DNA of 64,000 nucleotides from Siphonodentalium dalli (lineage: Eukaryota > Mollusca > Scaphopoda > Gadilida > Siphonodentaliidae): contig CP136062.1 of NCBI GenBank assembly GCA_032622095.1, positions 150,156,875 through 150,220,874 of the forward strand. The letters are read 5' to 3'. The notes beneath the pieces are model-generated. The model ran no database searches and was not told the DNA's origin. It worked only from the letters and a program-made list of their open reading frames with translations. Positions within the stretch are counted from its first letter, which is position 1. Each line of letters starts with the position of its first letter. A program made the position numbers and the translations under genes. Positions 15,001 through 30,000 of the stretch are shown in pieces.

Positions 15001-18000
15001 CCCATACAAGTTACTGTTAGTCAGTCACAAACACATACCCATACAAGTTACTGTTAGTCAGTCACAAACACATACCCAGACAAGTCACTGTTAGTCACAA
15101 ACACATACCCATACAAGTTACTGTTAGTCAGTCACAAACACATACCCATACAAGTTACTGTTAGTCAGTCACAAACACATACCCATACAAGTTACTGTTA
15201 GTCAGTCACAAACACATACCCAGACAAGTCACTGTTAGTCACAAACACATACCCATACAAGTTACTGTTAGTCAGTCACAAACACATACCCATACAAGTT
15301 ACTGTTAGTCAGTCACAAACACATACCCATACAAGTTACTGTTAGTCAGTCACAAACACATACCCATACAAGTCACTGTTAGTCACAAACACATACCCAT
15401 ACAAGTCACTGTTAGTCAGTCACAAACACATACCCAGACAAGTCACTGTTAGTCACAAACACATACCCATACAAGTTACTGTTAGTCACAAACACATACC
15501 CATACAAGTCACTGTTAGTCACAAACACATACCCATACAAGTTACTGTTAGTCAGTCACAAACACATACCCAGACAAGTCACTGTTAGTCACAAACACAT
15601 ACCCATACAAGTTACTGTTAGTCACAAACACATACCCATACAAGTCACTGTTAGTCACAAACACATACCCATACAAGTCACTGTTAGTCACAAACACATA
15701 CCCATACAAGTCACTGTTAGTCACAAACACATACCCATACAAGTTACTGTTAGTCAGTCACAAACACATACCCAGACAAGTCACTGTTAGTCACAAACAC
15801 ATACCCATACAAGTTACTGTTAGTCACAAACACATACCCATACAAGTCACTGTTAGTCACAAACACATACCCATACAAGTCACTGTTAGTCACAAACACA
15901 TACCCATACAAGTCACTGTTAGTCACAAACACATACCCATACAAGTTACTGTTAGTCACAAAAACATACCCATACAAGTTACTGTTAGTCAGTCACAAAC
16001 ACATACCCAGACAAGTCACTGTTAGTCACAAACACATACCCATACAAGTTACTGTTAGTCAGTCACAAACACATACCCATACAAGTTACTGTTAGTCAGT
16101 CACAAACACATACCCATACAAGTTACTGTTAGTCAGTCACAAACACATACCCATACAAGTTACTGTTAGTCAGTCACAAACACATACCCATACAAGTTAC
16201 TGTTAGTCAGTCACAAACACATACCCATACAAGTTACTGTTAGTCAGTCACAAACACATACCCATACAAGTTACTGTTAGTCAGTCACAAACACATACCC
16301 ATACAAGTTACTGGTCATCAGTCATAAACACATACCCATACAAGTTACTGTTAGTCAGTCATAAACACATACCCATACAAGTTACTATTAGTCAGTCACA
16401 AACACATACCCATACAAGTCACTGTTAGTCAGTCATAAACACATACCCATACAAGTTACTGTTCCAGAAACGGTTGCTGTGAACTGCTTGAAATCCACAT
16501 CTCGCAATGGTTTGTTTGAAACTGTGATGGATAGCTCATCAGGAACAAAGTACAATCCGCCCTGTATCTCCTGTTCACTTGTGTGTACCTGAAGGAAGTT
16601 AAAAAATAAAGGTAGGCAATACCAATTTAATTCGTTTAAGCCGAAAACTGTTTACTAAAAATGCAACAACAACAAAAATAACAAACATATTTTTTTTGCC
16701 CATAGTATTCAGTTTGTTTAAGACTTCTCATTTTAAGACTAAATCGTTGTATCAGTTATAATATCATATGAAAATTAGAATAATTGAGATTTTATTAAAT
16801 GTGATGGTATTATTTATTTTTATTCGCCATAACTGATTTGAACTGAATAATTGAGATTTCCAGTGATCATGTGCAATAATTGCCAAACGGTATATCACAA
16901 TCTGCCTGTTTTATATTTTTAAATTCCCCTCCTCCATCAAGATATTTCCCCCCCCCCAATAAAATTGCTGTGGCATTATCATCCAAACAACAATGAATTT
17001 TCCAAGTCAAAATGGGGCAACAACCAACAAGGGTCGTAACTCTGGTAAGAATGATTCAATGAAATCCATAGTATGTGGATATCTTTTTCCCCCCAAAGCT
17101 GGGCATGCATTATATCAAAGCACAACCAAATCTGATAATCCACACCTGAGTTACATGATAATAATTTTGCATGGATGGAAGAACAGACAGAGCCCTCGAC
17201 TATATGCCCCGAACAAAGGGTTTCCGCTGGGGTAAAAATATTGGGTCCGTTGGATATCACTGGCCAACAATGGATCGGCTTGTCATAGGTGAATTTTTTT
17301 TAATTCTGGAAACCCTCATTTCCTTGCACTTTGGAAGATCTAGATACGTTTTCTAAGTATTAAATTCATTAGAATTTGAGACCAGGAACGAAAAAATAGA
17401 TAAAGTAATCATGTACCGATATTTATTATTTGAAAATGTATAAATAGCAGCAAAATTCTGGTCGCAAATAACAGGTCATCCTCTGTCACATACTGATACA
17501 GAAATAGCCCAAGCAGCAAATGTAGTCATCGCTCATATAAGGTATAGGATGCGGGAATGAATGTCCAGTAATTTTTTCACAGAATGTATGGTCGGAAATA
17601 AATTATTTTATTGATAATGAAAGTCAAACCTATATTCGTCTATATATCCCCTGAATAGATTGGAAATTTCCCATTTCAATATATCGGTTCCTCATTTTCG
17701 TTTAATAGTACATGATGAATAGACTGGAGTCAGGACAAGGCAGGCTGCTAAAATCAACCTTATCGAGTCGTTGCTTGTAATCAAAACCAAATGAGTGTTC
17801 CTTTACGTATATTCAGCGCACAAATATACATTATTCAAATTGGCCACAACAGGCGCAAGCTTAACTACAGGTGCAAGAATCACAGGTAATAAACACCAAC
17901 AGAGGGTCTAAGACACATTATATTGTGCGCCCAATCAGGATAGACAATAGATCACACCGACATCGACAAAATCTCGGCCGCGATGAGAACAAGACTTACA

Positions 18001-21000
18001 AAATGTTAACAATGGCAAACTTATGAAATAAATGTTTGTCTTTACATGTACATGTATTTGCCAAAACCGTTAGATGAGATGAGGGTTGTGGGGTATAGCG
18101 GGTGTCAAGGATCAAATCGGCAGACTCATATACAAAGCAGGAGATTAAATGGGTCTGTTGGCATGCTAATTTACCAGTACAAGGAAATATTGATTCAAAT
18201 CATCAAAAGTGGGTCCATTTATAGCGGAAACCCTGCCGAACATCCTCCATGGGTCCATGCATCATAATTTTATCAGGGAAGTTAAGCATTCTGAAATTAG
18301 CTATCAGCTGTGTATTTTAGTATCATAATCCTTCTAATCCTATTCTTCCCAAGCCCTGAACCCAAAAAGAAATTTTATTCTTATTTTCATCGGTGTTGGT
18401 GATAAGCTAATATATCTGGAGTACCTCAAAGTCCCTTGTAAGTATAACTTGGCCAAATTTTTTTTAATAAATCAAGAATAGCACCAGAGATGCGGGGTCA
18501 AGTTGTGGTAGCAATGCCAAACAAGGAGCTTTGATTGACAATACATTAATTTTAACAGGCTATCATACACAATATACTTCCCCTTGTTGAGGAAGTCTGA
18601 CATACCAAATATTTCCCCCGCGAACCGACCTTGCCAAGTTATTGTTCTACCATGATAAAAATACACAAAAATGAACTAATTAAGGGCCATGACTGCGCCT
18701 AAATATGCAGATCTGGCCGGTTTTCGAACTCAATCAAGACATGTTGAGTAAGTCTCATAAATTAGTTGATATTTGTTCAAGTTATCGAGATATCATAAAT
18801 TTTTTTTATGAAAATGAAATAATTAAGGGCCATAACTCTGCCCAAAGTAGGCAGACCTGATCAGTTTTGCAACTCTATCAAGACTTTGTTGAGCAAGTCT
18901 CATATATCGAATATCAACAAAATCAGTTGATATATTTGTTAAAGTTTCTGCATTATCGCCATCTGAGATGCCCGCGAACCGGACTTGCCAACTATTGGTT
19001 TTTGAAAAAACTTGATAAAAAATGGACAAAATACACCAATTAATAAATACCAAAATTATCTGAAAGAGCATAAACCACAATAAACATAAGTAATTTTGAT
19101 ATAATGGCGATTATTTTCTAATAACCGTCAATATATTCATGTATCCATGGGCTCAGTATAAATAATTGTTCACAATAACAAATATGTAGTAGACAATGCC
19201 ATACTAGTGACATCGCAATGAAGTAATTAGATTGTAAATTTTGCCAATGCCCCTTGTTTCGTCAGAATAGCTCAACACATTTGCAGCAGAATAAGACAAA
19301 AGATTTTTTTATATAGAATGTGGCCAATATCCATTTTGATAATCATACCTCAATGGTCAATTGCCTAACTTTGCTTTTCATACAGAGCTATCTGTTTTAT
19401 TTATGTTTGTACCTTGATTGTATATTTTCCTGGTTGTTTCTGCATGCAGAACGATCCCTCGTTATCTGTTTTTATTGATACTGGCTCAGAACTCTTACTT
19501 TCCGGAATGACAATGATTCTCCTGACGGCAAGAATCTGTCTCAACCCTCTCGGAATCTCGTCAATGATCACTTTCCCACAAATCTTGAAACTGAAAACAA
19601 ACAGTATTCAACCTATGTCATTCTGTTCCTCTTTATGTCATAAATTGCACATCTAATTTGATCAGTTTCATGAAATAGTATAACTGTGTCAATCTATATT
19701 AAGAACTTCAAATTGACATGTCTGCATGAAGTAAGCCCAATCAAATACTGCTAAACCTGACTATGTTGCTTGTACCATCTTGCCAAAGACAACGATTGTG
19801 TTCAGGCCTCACAATTTGGTGCTGGACATTTACAGAATGAGGTCCCAGAAGGTGAATTTAGCGACTCTAACCTGCACAGCGGTCTAGCATCAATAATTGC
19901 AGCCTCATTCTACTTTGGTCTCATCTTCTCTGGAAGCTATTTTTTTTTAGTTTCTATAGAAAGTTTCTTTTTCATTTTTTTAGTTTAGTTTCTCAAAATC
20001 CCTAATTTGGCACATCACCATCTGGGAACCTAAACCTGTGTCTAGTTCTCCTATAGCAGAATGAGGTCCCCAGAGGGTGAATTTAGTGATACTAGCCTGT
20101 TGTGCGGGGTAGCATCATTAAATTCACACTCTGGGGACTTAATTCTGCAAAATGTCCAGCACCATATTTTGAGTCCTGATTGTGTTAGCTACAGTAATGC
20201 TCTAATTAATCGACTCACCGAGAGCTTTCCGATGAATGGCAACAAGCCATATTTCCGACTAAATCCTGAAAAGTTATCCATAATTCTGCTGTGGTTAAGG
20301 AGTCGATTAATTAGAGCATTACTGTACTACAAGGCATGAAACATTTTGATCTTCATTGGATTATTGTAATTGAGCTGTATGTAGCTGTACAGTAACCGAT
20401 GGACAACTCCAAATGCATATGGTTTTACACATTTGATTGTAACTCAAGTTGAATATTTGTCTCTGAAACAAGCAGTTTATTTGGCTGAGAGCTGCTAACT
20501 TTAGTTTTCGATTCACAAGCATTGGTCGCTCATTGGAGGACAAATTTTGAATCGAGAACAGTGTCATTGGCATTAAGTAAAATATATCACTGCGCTGCCT
20601 TGAGTCACATTATCGAGTCAACCAGAACATTGCTTTCTACAGTTATGATTAACCCTTTACCCAACAAACCGGCCAAAACCGGCCAAATAAAGCTTCAACA
20701 GCCTAAAATATCTTCGGTCTGTCTCAATAGAACCATACAAATATGGATATCATTGGAACCGGCTCCTTGACCACATTGTGATGGTTACATGCAGTTATGC
20801 CCTGTGCCAATGCATTCTCTTATATATGCGAGGCGACCTATGGTCGACTCGCATGCATTTAGAGAATGCATTGGCCTAAAAAAACTTAACACTTTTTACC
20901 ATTTTTTCTTACATTCTTTAACAATTTAATAATTTCTAATGTGTTAAGCCAATGCATTCTCTTATATATGCGAGGCGACCTATGGTCGACTCGCATATAT

Positions 21001-24000
21001 AAGAGAATGCATTGGCACAGGGCCCTTCTGTTGGGTAAAGGGTTAACAGGAAGTTGTTCTAGTGCTGTTCTATCCCAAGATTTGTTCACCGTAAAAGGAT
21101 ATCTCATTTCAATGCATGTATTGTTGATAAAAAGTAATTTTAAAGCAGTTTCTTTTAAATTTGGCTGGATTGAATTACAATGGAGATAAATGGCTCAAGC
21201 TTGAATCCCCGAATATCCAAATCAACAGACTATATTTATTCAATCGATCGAGCTTGTGTAACCATTATTTAGATTTACTGACCTATCAGCAGTGATGTCT
21301 GGTAGTTGAGGGGTGTTCGGTGTAATCTTCACAGAAGTCTCATTGAAGTAAATGCCATCGCCTTCCACTGTAATCGTGTATGTCCCAGCCTTCATATTCT
21401 CAAGATGATAGCTACCAGCAGCTGTTGTCATTGAACTTTCCTTCCCATTTATTGATACCTTTGCATTTGCAACACCAGATCCCTGAAATTAAATGGTTTA
21501 TAAATACCAGTGTGCTGGGTGACTAGAAAGAAAGATAATTCTTATCATAAGAAATGAGGTTTTGAGCCATAATAGGCCACCTGAAATTAATTAATTGTTT
21601 CTCAAGCACACAGTGCATTGAATTTTTGAGGCCGCATTGGTCTTTTTTAATTGGATGCAACTTGTTCAAAAACAAAATTGTGTTGATCGTTTTTTAGCTT
21701 AAATGGAATTTGTATTCAAATATTGTTGTTGGTTTTTATAGTCTCTGCTTTGTAGAATAAGGTAACCAGATTTTCATTATTTGAAAGTCTGTTTAGTACA
21801 AAGATTTGGATGACAGATTTGCCGGAATGCGAAAATAGAACTATCGTCATAGAGTAATTCTTGTACAGTTTTAAAGCAAATATATAAAATAAATGTTATT
21901 TCATAAGCATATACCCAGAAACTCATTTAACCGTTTCATGACGGGAGCTGCACTGGTGCAGCATGTGCCAGTGCATTATCTTATATATGTGAGTCTCCCA
22001 TAGGGAGCCTCGCATATATAATAGAATGCACTGACTTACAAGGTCAAGGTAAACATTGTTAGACCAATGCATTCTCTTATTTATGTGAAGCGTCCTATGG
22101 GCGACTTGCATTATGAGAATGCATTGGCACAGGGTTTTCGCAAAATTTCAGGAATCTTCAGTCATGAAAGGGTTGTTATTCTATAGTCACTAGTCAGTGA
22201 GTGACTACAGTTCAAGCCCCATATCAACATAACAATATGATTACGTCTTGTACATGAAAATTTGTAATTTAATTTATGATTCGAGCCAAAAATTAAATTT
22301 ATATCAAATTTGATTTTAAGATAACCTGTTAACCTGAACGTTTACAGAAGAAATCTTCGACTCAGATTACTTATTTTTCTATATATTATCGATACTATAT
22401 TGTTGCTATTATGGTAATTTATTGAAATTCGCGTACAGTCTCCCTTTAAGAAAATAAATTTAAACTCATTTGAATAGTAAATGATCTAAAAAAAATTAAA
22501 TATATCTTCCACACAACAATATTTAGCTAACATGACTATCAGCCGTATTAATCATTTATAAATCCACAACATATGTGACAAAATCAATTAGCTTCGTCTG
22601 CGTAGTCTTCAAAGATGGTCCTATTCCAGTCCGTATATTTCCTAACTCCTTATTTTTAATCAACCACTTCCTGTATAGAATTTGTATAAATTTTCATTAA
22701 ATCATGTTCTAGATCTCATGTTTGATTAGGGTTCTAACTTTTTTTCAATAATTATATCATTCTTATCTAGCTAGACACGCTGCTATTCTGTTTCTATGAT
22801 AGTAACGAAGACCCCAGGCAAAACATGCTTCATTTCGGTTTTAAAAACCATGTGTGCGAGATACTTGATTGTATAGCATTCAATGATCGCATGGACTTGA
22901 TTAGTCCAAGTCTTCTTGTACTAAAACCAGCTAAGATATTGGGATGGCGATGCTGGCGTTTAGTCCAAGCCCGCCCTATATGCTCGCTTATGACACGGCT
23001 TAAGCGTTAGTGACCCGCTCAAATAAAACCACAATTATATGAAATAAAATATCACAATTGCGACAATAAACGGATATTTTCCGCAGAAGACATGCTATTT
23101 TATCAGAAACCCACATCAGTTGTGAATTTAAAACGGTAATTTAATGCGAAAAGAGACATTTACCTCAATGTTTACAATTTTTTTAAAGTATGCGAACTCG
23201 GTTGACCTCGCGAACTGTGTTCGGCATTTTCCGTTGAAAATATTCCGTAGATTTTGGACAACAACGCAAATTACGATGAATTCTCCATTGTAATCGTAAT
23301 TATGTGTGTCAATAAATAAAATAATAAATAGATTAATTAAACATTGGAGATATAAATGTAATACACTAAATAAATGAACCTTAAGTTTGAAAAGTCCCAC
23401 TAAAACGGAAGAACTATATTTCGAAACTGTGTGATTCGGTTCTCCGATTATTTTATCAACACAGATGTCAAAATGCACACCACGCGCATGGCAAGTCAGA
23501 CACAAGAGATCTAATTTGCTCCAATTTTGACAAGTTGCTTGCGATAATTGTCAACAAAACTACCGTTCTGATCCTCCATTATGTCATTAAGTTTTTAGTG
23601 CGGGAATTGTTCTGAAAGCACATAGAAAACTGGACTTTCGGGCGATCGGTTTTCGCCATTTTTGTTCGGAAAACCCGCGCTATATATAGAAACGGAAAGT
23701 AGAATTCCCAGAACAAACAGCGGATTATGCCGAACTTATTCGGACCACTTCGGCTTTCGGTTAAAACGTAAACAAACAGAGAAACAAATCGATGTTTGTG
23801 GCAATCAACCGGAATATTCTATGTGTAATTTAACATTAAAGTTAGATTATTATACACCATTATGACCATTAGATGTAAGCCTTTCCGATGTATATAGCAT
23901 CATGTATTGATTTGCTAGGTAAATCGAGTAAAATACACCACAAATTCCCGCCACAGATCGTGGGCGTAACTCATGTGGTAGGATTGGTATGCAAGCGGGC

Positions 24001-27000
24001 TTGGACTAAACGCCAGCATCGCCATCCCAATATCTTAGCTGGTTTTAGTACAAGAAGACTTGGACTAGGACTTGATATATCAAATTGTTTTATGAAACCA
24101 ACCATAAGGCCAAAAAACAAAAGGGTTTTGATTCTCGGGCAATTTTTTTTGAGAATCGATGAGGGAGCGAGGGTTTTATTTTTATTTTTTATTTTCGTTA
24201 TGGGGATAATGCCCATAGTTTAAAGCATATGGGTTATACTTTGCCAGGTTAAGAAAATGTAAGGAGAACATTGTTTTGATATAATTTTATAAACTAATGT
24301 ATTCCACTATAAAGAATGACCATAATAAGATCGTTCTCAACGTTGTAGATGGACCAGTCTACTAACGTTTTATCACCTGTTGTCACATTTAATGGGAAGA
24401 TAATATTTGCGTTTCTAATATTGTTTCGTAACATGTTTAATAACAACAAACAGAGCTACTAAATATCCGGTTCAATTACTCAAATAAAAATACGGAAATT
24501 GAATACAATCGAAACGAAAAGATATATATATAGTGATCTTCATAGAAAGTCTAGAATGACTTATTCTGCCGTATCTGAATAAGTATTATGTACCTCAATA
24601 CATGCCAGCCATAACAACTTCAAATATTAAACCATCGACGTATATTGTGTAGATCGATGGTTAAACCAGCATACACATCGCCAATAAACACCATATTTCT
24701 TTCAGGTTTGCGTTCCCGAAATGGTAAATCACAGAATTGTTTCCCGTTTACCTTTTTTGGGTTTACCTTGTGGTGACAATATACCTGGTAGTTATCGTTG
24801 CCTAGTGTCTGTTTTTGAATACCAACACATACACCATTGTATGTCTATCATATTCGGTGTTTGAAACATAACTAATTTCTGTTTTCTAGTTTCCTATTTT
24901 CGTGTTATCATTTGACAGCGTGGTCAAATTTGAAAATCGTAATAAAATGACTCAACGCGGGCCTTTTTTCGAGACGCGGCTATGCCCGAGAATCAAAACC
25001 CTTTTTTTTTTTTGGCCTAAGACATATTTTTTTATGGAAAGTGTCAATGACACTGTAACTCAACTTGTGGAGGGGATAATATCATACAGTACAGTCAATG
25101 GAGAGATAAGGAATGTGGAAAGTTTAAATAATACTAGAGGTCACCCCAAAGATCCATATGAAGTTAGTGACGATTGGATCCAGATGTGGCCTGTAGGATG
25201 TCCCAAAGTATTTGTCATGAAAACTATCAATCCAAGATGGCAACCAGGGGCCATGTTTTTTTCGAAGATCCCATCTAGAGGTGATCCTCAAGATGCCTGT
25301 AAATTTTCAAGTAATTCTCCAATAAATGTGGGCTGCATGATGTGCTGATGAATTGAAATGTGAAATCGAAGATGGCTGCTGGTGGCCATGTTTTTAAACA
25401 ATTTTCAGAAAAAATGTATGGCTAGAGGTCACCACGAAGGTCCATATGAAGTTTGGTGACAATTGGATAATCATGAAGGATGTTGCCTGTAGGTTGTGCG
25501 AAAGGAAATTGTTAATGCATGCACGAATGGACGACAGACACCAACCCAAGTCAATAGCTCAAACTTGACTGGTCAAGTTGAGCTAAAATAGGCAGACCTC
25601 ACCCATATTCGAACTTGACCTGTGCCCCTAACCAATAAGGTCACATACCTAATATTGTTTAATTGCATTCATTATTTTTGAAGATATCATCTGGAAACCA
25701 TCTGGGATAGACGGACACCGGGGATTTTTATAGTCCACCAAATATGGGTGACAAATATTCCTGAAATCTGATGGACGTGAAATTATGTTTTTCTTATTGA
25801 TAATTGGTATGAATATTAGAAGGCACCCATGACACTCAAAGTGGGTAATTGTGCAACAAAATAGATAAAATTGTTCATATATTAATTATTATTAGTTCTC
25901 CAATGCGTGTTGAAACCATTGTTATGTAAACAACACTGTTACAGTGGCATTAATGATCATAGCCCAATAAGTTAAATCGAAACTTGACGGTAAACATTGG
26001 AAAAAGTTGAAGCATTGAAAAATATTCTGAAAATCATATCTACTCTGAAATATTTTGACTTACCACATGATTGTAGATGTCTGTTGACAGTAACAATTTT
26101 GTATACATAAGAATGGTTAAATTAAAATTTTGTATACAAGAATTGTTTTATATTTTTTGCACATTAATCCACTGCGAGTGCCTTGGCTCCCTTTAAGTGA
26201 TATGAATAAGACGACTCACCCCTTTACTATCGAGTACTCTCCCTGTCACAGAAAATCCTGCCACTTGAAATGTTTCCTGAAATTGCATTTATATAGCTAA
26301 TATGATAATATGAGAAACATATAGAACCACAACATCATTTGGGTTTAAAAGAAATGAATATTTTAAATTATCGGGTAAATAAGCATAAAAATTCAACAAC
26401 TTGAATGCACACATTGTCATATGTTGTCTGTTCAGCCATCCACTGCACATGTAGATCTTAGGTTGTGCAATGCTGGTGTGTATATAGTGGTGTATAAAGT
26501 TTCAATATATAAAATGAAAAACACAGAAGACTGAGATGAAAAGATTGAAACATTTTTATTGGCCACTAGCTGAAGCAGGCTCCCTTCAAGAGCTTTATTC
26601 AGTGCTGTGGCCCCTTTGTGCATTAGGATTTCGCACACATGACAGACACATCCTACTTGTTTATATATATATAAATAATATTTAATTATACTTCAATATA
26701 TCCTCTGGCAAATATGTTCATATTGGACCTAAATATTGACATTGGTTTATACTTTTGCCCTTCTTTTGAAAACAGTCATGGTGGCAAACATCCATACCAA
26801 ATATCATTCAGATCCGATTACCCATGGCTGACATATATGGATGGCCGGACAGACAGATGGACAGACAGACAAAGTCAATTCAGTTAACCCCTAATATTTT
26901 TTTTAAAGTGGGGGTCTAAAAATTTCACCAGAAAGGGCACTGTTTGCCTACTTGATAAAATGGGCTCAGTTTATTAGTCACTGCACCTTGAGATGGAGTG

Positions 27001-30000
27001 ACTCATGTTGTACAGTGAAGCTTTGTCTTGAAGGAACGACATCAAATGTAATCTGCTCTCCCTTATAGAATGGTATCTACAAAAGAAACAAAATCAAAGA
27101 TATATAATGAATATAAGGCCAGATAAGCAAAATGATTCGTTTATCAGGGAGTATTATTTTCATAGTGATGAGGGTGGCAGATATTTTTGCTTATTATTTA
27201 TATCAAATCATTTATATGAAGAGGCAGATATTTATATAACATTTCTGTTTGAGCCCCATATTCAGCAATGAGACATTGTACAACATACAAAATAAGGTCT
27301 GACATCCATCACATTTACCCCTATAAAAATCATTTCAAAACCACAGGTTTCTCATGAAGTTGTGTGGATAGATACAGTATGTTACTCATGAAGACATGAA
27401 ATACTTCAGTTGTAAATTTTAATCTAATCTCGGCCTCTAAATGAGGATTAGTTATAAAAATTTATTCAACAAGGTTGATCTTTATATGCAATATACATGA
27501 AGTGTAATATGAAAACAGTTATTTATTAAATGGCGCTTTATAGAAACGAGGATTTGGTGAATCTTGTGTGGTCGACTTTTGCCATGAAGGATTCTGTCAG
27601 ATGAATTGGGATGGGTTATATTTATTTATTTATGGCAGATGCTGCAGGTGATAAATATGTAAGAGGTGCAGCTTTTTCTGAGAAATTATCTATTTTGTTA
27701 ACAAGCCTAATGATACCAATTATCAAAAAAACAAACTGACGAGTTAACTGCTGATCAACAATCACCAAGTGAAAGGGTTTCAATAAAATATGAAATTAAG
27801 ACTAGAATTTTGTGGTCACTCACTCAGGTGCTTCCAATTTTATCAGCCAATCCACAATAGATGTACATTCTGACAGATGATCATTGACTAGGCTTGTAGT
27901 ATTTTGTGTTAAAATGTTTGGTGTAATAGAATTTTTGCAAAAAAAAACTGTGCTGTGCTGAGTTTCAAAAGCATTGAAATAAAAATGTAGGAATAAAAGC
28001 TTGGACAAAATTATACAAATTTCTAAGTCGAAACACAGGGTATACAAATTTCTAAGTCGATTAAGGGGGATAACGCCACCAAAAAAAACTCGGACGGATG
28101 TCATAATCGCAGGTGCACAGGTTCCCATGGTACTAAATATATTATAAGTACCAAGATTTTTTTTAAATTGACCTTAAAATGTAGGAATAAAAGCTCGGAC
28201 ATAAATGGACAGACAAGCTGATTCCAGTATACCCCCTCACAACTCATTACGGGTGGTATAATAAGAAAAAGAAAACTGACAGTTCATTGCCCGATGAGCT
28301 TGTGACTCCCAATCATAACGCTTTGTTCCCATATTGTCAGCATTACACTTTGCTTATACACAACAACAACAAAATATTTCAGACACTGCATGATGCTGAT
28401 TGTACTAAATGTGACATGCCAATATGCTCAATAATCCCAAAATTATCACTGAAAAGTGAACATAGCTAACTTAGTCACCATCATATTAATCACAATTATA
28501 CTATCAACACAATGTTATAGCTGTTGAGCAATCTTTGAAATTTCAAAATATTTTTTTTATAGAGAACTCTGTGATTTATGAGTGGTATTTAAATGGTAAG
28601 TTTATAGTATTTGCTACATAAGAAAATATAAAGAATCCCAGCTCAAACTCAAGAATTAATCTGATACTAGTCATTAGATTCAGACATAAAGAAAACATTC
28701 ATTCACTTTTGTGGGATGGTATAGTTTAACCATTATCATAAAAAGTAAGATAATATAAAAAGGAAGCAGGTCAATCATTAATATTAATATCAATCACATT
28801 CAAACAATAAAGTAGTTCCCCCAATCACATTCAAACAAGAAAGTAGTTCCCCCAATCACATTCAAACAATAAATTAGTTCCCCCAATCACATTCAAACAA
28901 TAAAGTAGTTCCCCCAATCACATTCAAACAATAAAGTAGTTCCCCCAATCACATTCAAACAATAAAGTAGTTCCCCCAATCACATTCAAACAATAAAGTA
29001 GTTCCCCCAATCACATTCAAACAATAAATTAGTTCCCCCAATCACATTCAAACAATAAATTCGTTCCCCCAATCACATTCAAACAATAAATTAGTTCCCC
29101 CAATCACATTCAAACAATAAATTAGTTCCCCCAATCACATTCAAACAATAAATTAGTTCCCCCAATCACATTCAAACAAGAAAGTAGTTCCCCCCAATCA
29201 CATTCAAACAATAAATTAGTTCCCCCAATCACATTCAAACAAGAAAGTAGTTCCCCCAATCACATTCAAACAATAAATTAGTTCCCCCAATCACATTCAA
29301 ACAAGAAAGTAGTTCCCCCAATCACATTCAAACAATAAAGTAGTTCCCCCAATCACATTCAAACAATAAAGTAGTTCCCCCAATCACATTCAAACAATAA
29401 AGTAGTTTCCCCAATCACATTCAAACAATAAATTAGTTCCCCCAATCACATTCAAACAAGAAAGTAGTTCCCCCAATCACATTCAAACAATAAATTAGTT
29501 CCCCCAATCACATTCAAACAAGAAAGTAGTTCCCCCAATCACATTCAAACAATAAAGTAGTTTCCCCAATCACATTCAAACAATAAAGTAGTTCCCCCAA
29601 TCACATTCAAACAATAAAGTAGTTCCCCCAATCACATTCAAACAATAAAGTAGTTCCCCCAATCACATTCAAACAAGAAAGTAGTTCCCCCAATCACATT
29701 CAAACAAGAAAGTAGTTCCCCCAATCACATTCAAACAATAAAGTAGTTCCCCCAATCACATTCAAACAATAAAGTAGTTCCCCCAATCACATTCAAACAA
29801 GAAAGTAGTTCCCCCAACAGATACCATCCATATTTATTAACAAAATGACAACATGTTTAGACGTTACAACACTTGATATTGCGATAAGGCCAAACAAAAT
29901 TGATGTTTTGTTTCTCAGGTGCGCATCCACCTAAACCCCCACGCATGCAAAGTTTTTATCGGTACGAAATATCGTGTTTTGTTAAAATACATTCCAGTGC

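Noticed and set aside
15548-15977. Two minus-strand frames of YGYVFVTNSDL repeats
   Set aside because: They are simply 33-bp minisatellite units read in an open frame inside intron 13; there is no start context, no splice support, and reading on from exon 13 reaches a stop.
24902-25348. 148-codon plus frame
   Set aside because: Spans the end of the Harbinger-type MITE and element F3; composed of repeat sequence.
28791-29817. Possible CRISPR array
   Set aside because: Direct repeats are head to tail with no unique spacers, no cas genes, and the window is clearly eukaryotic.
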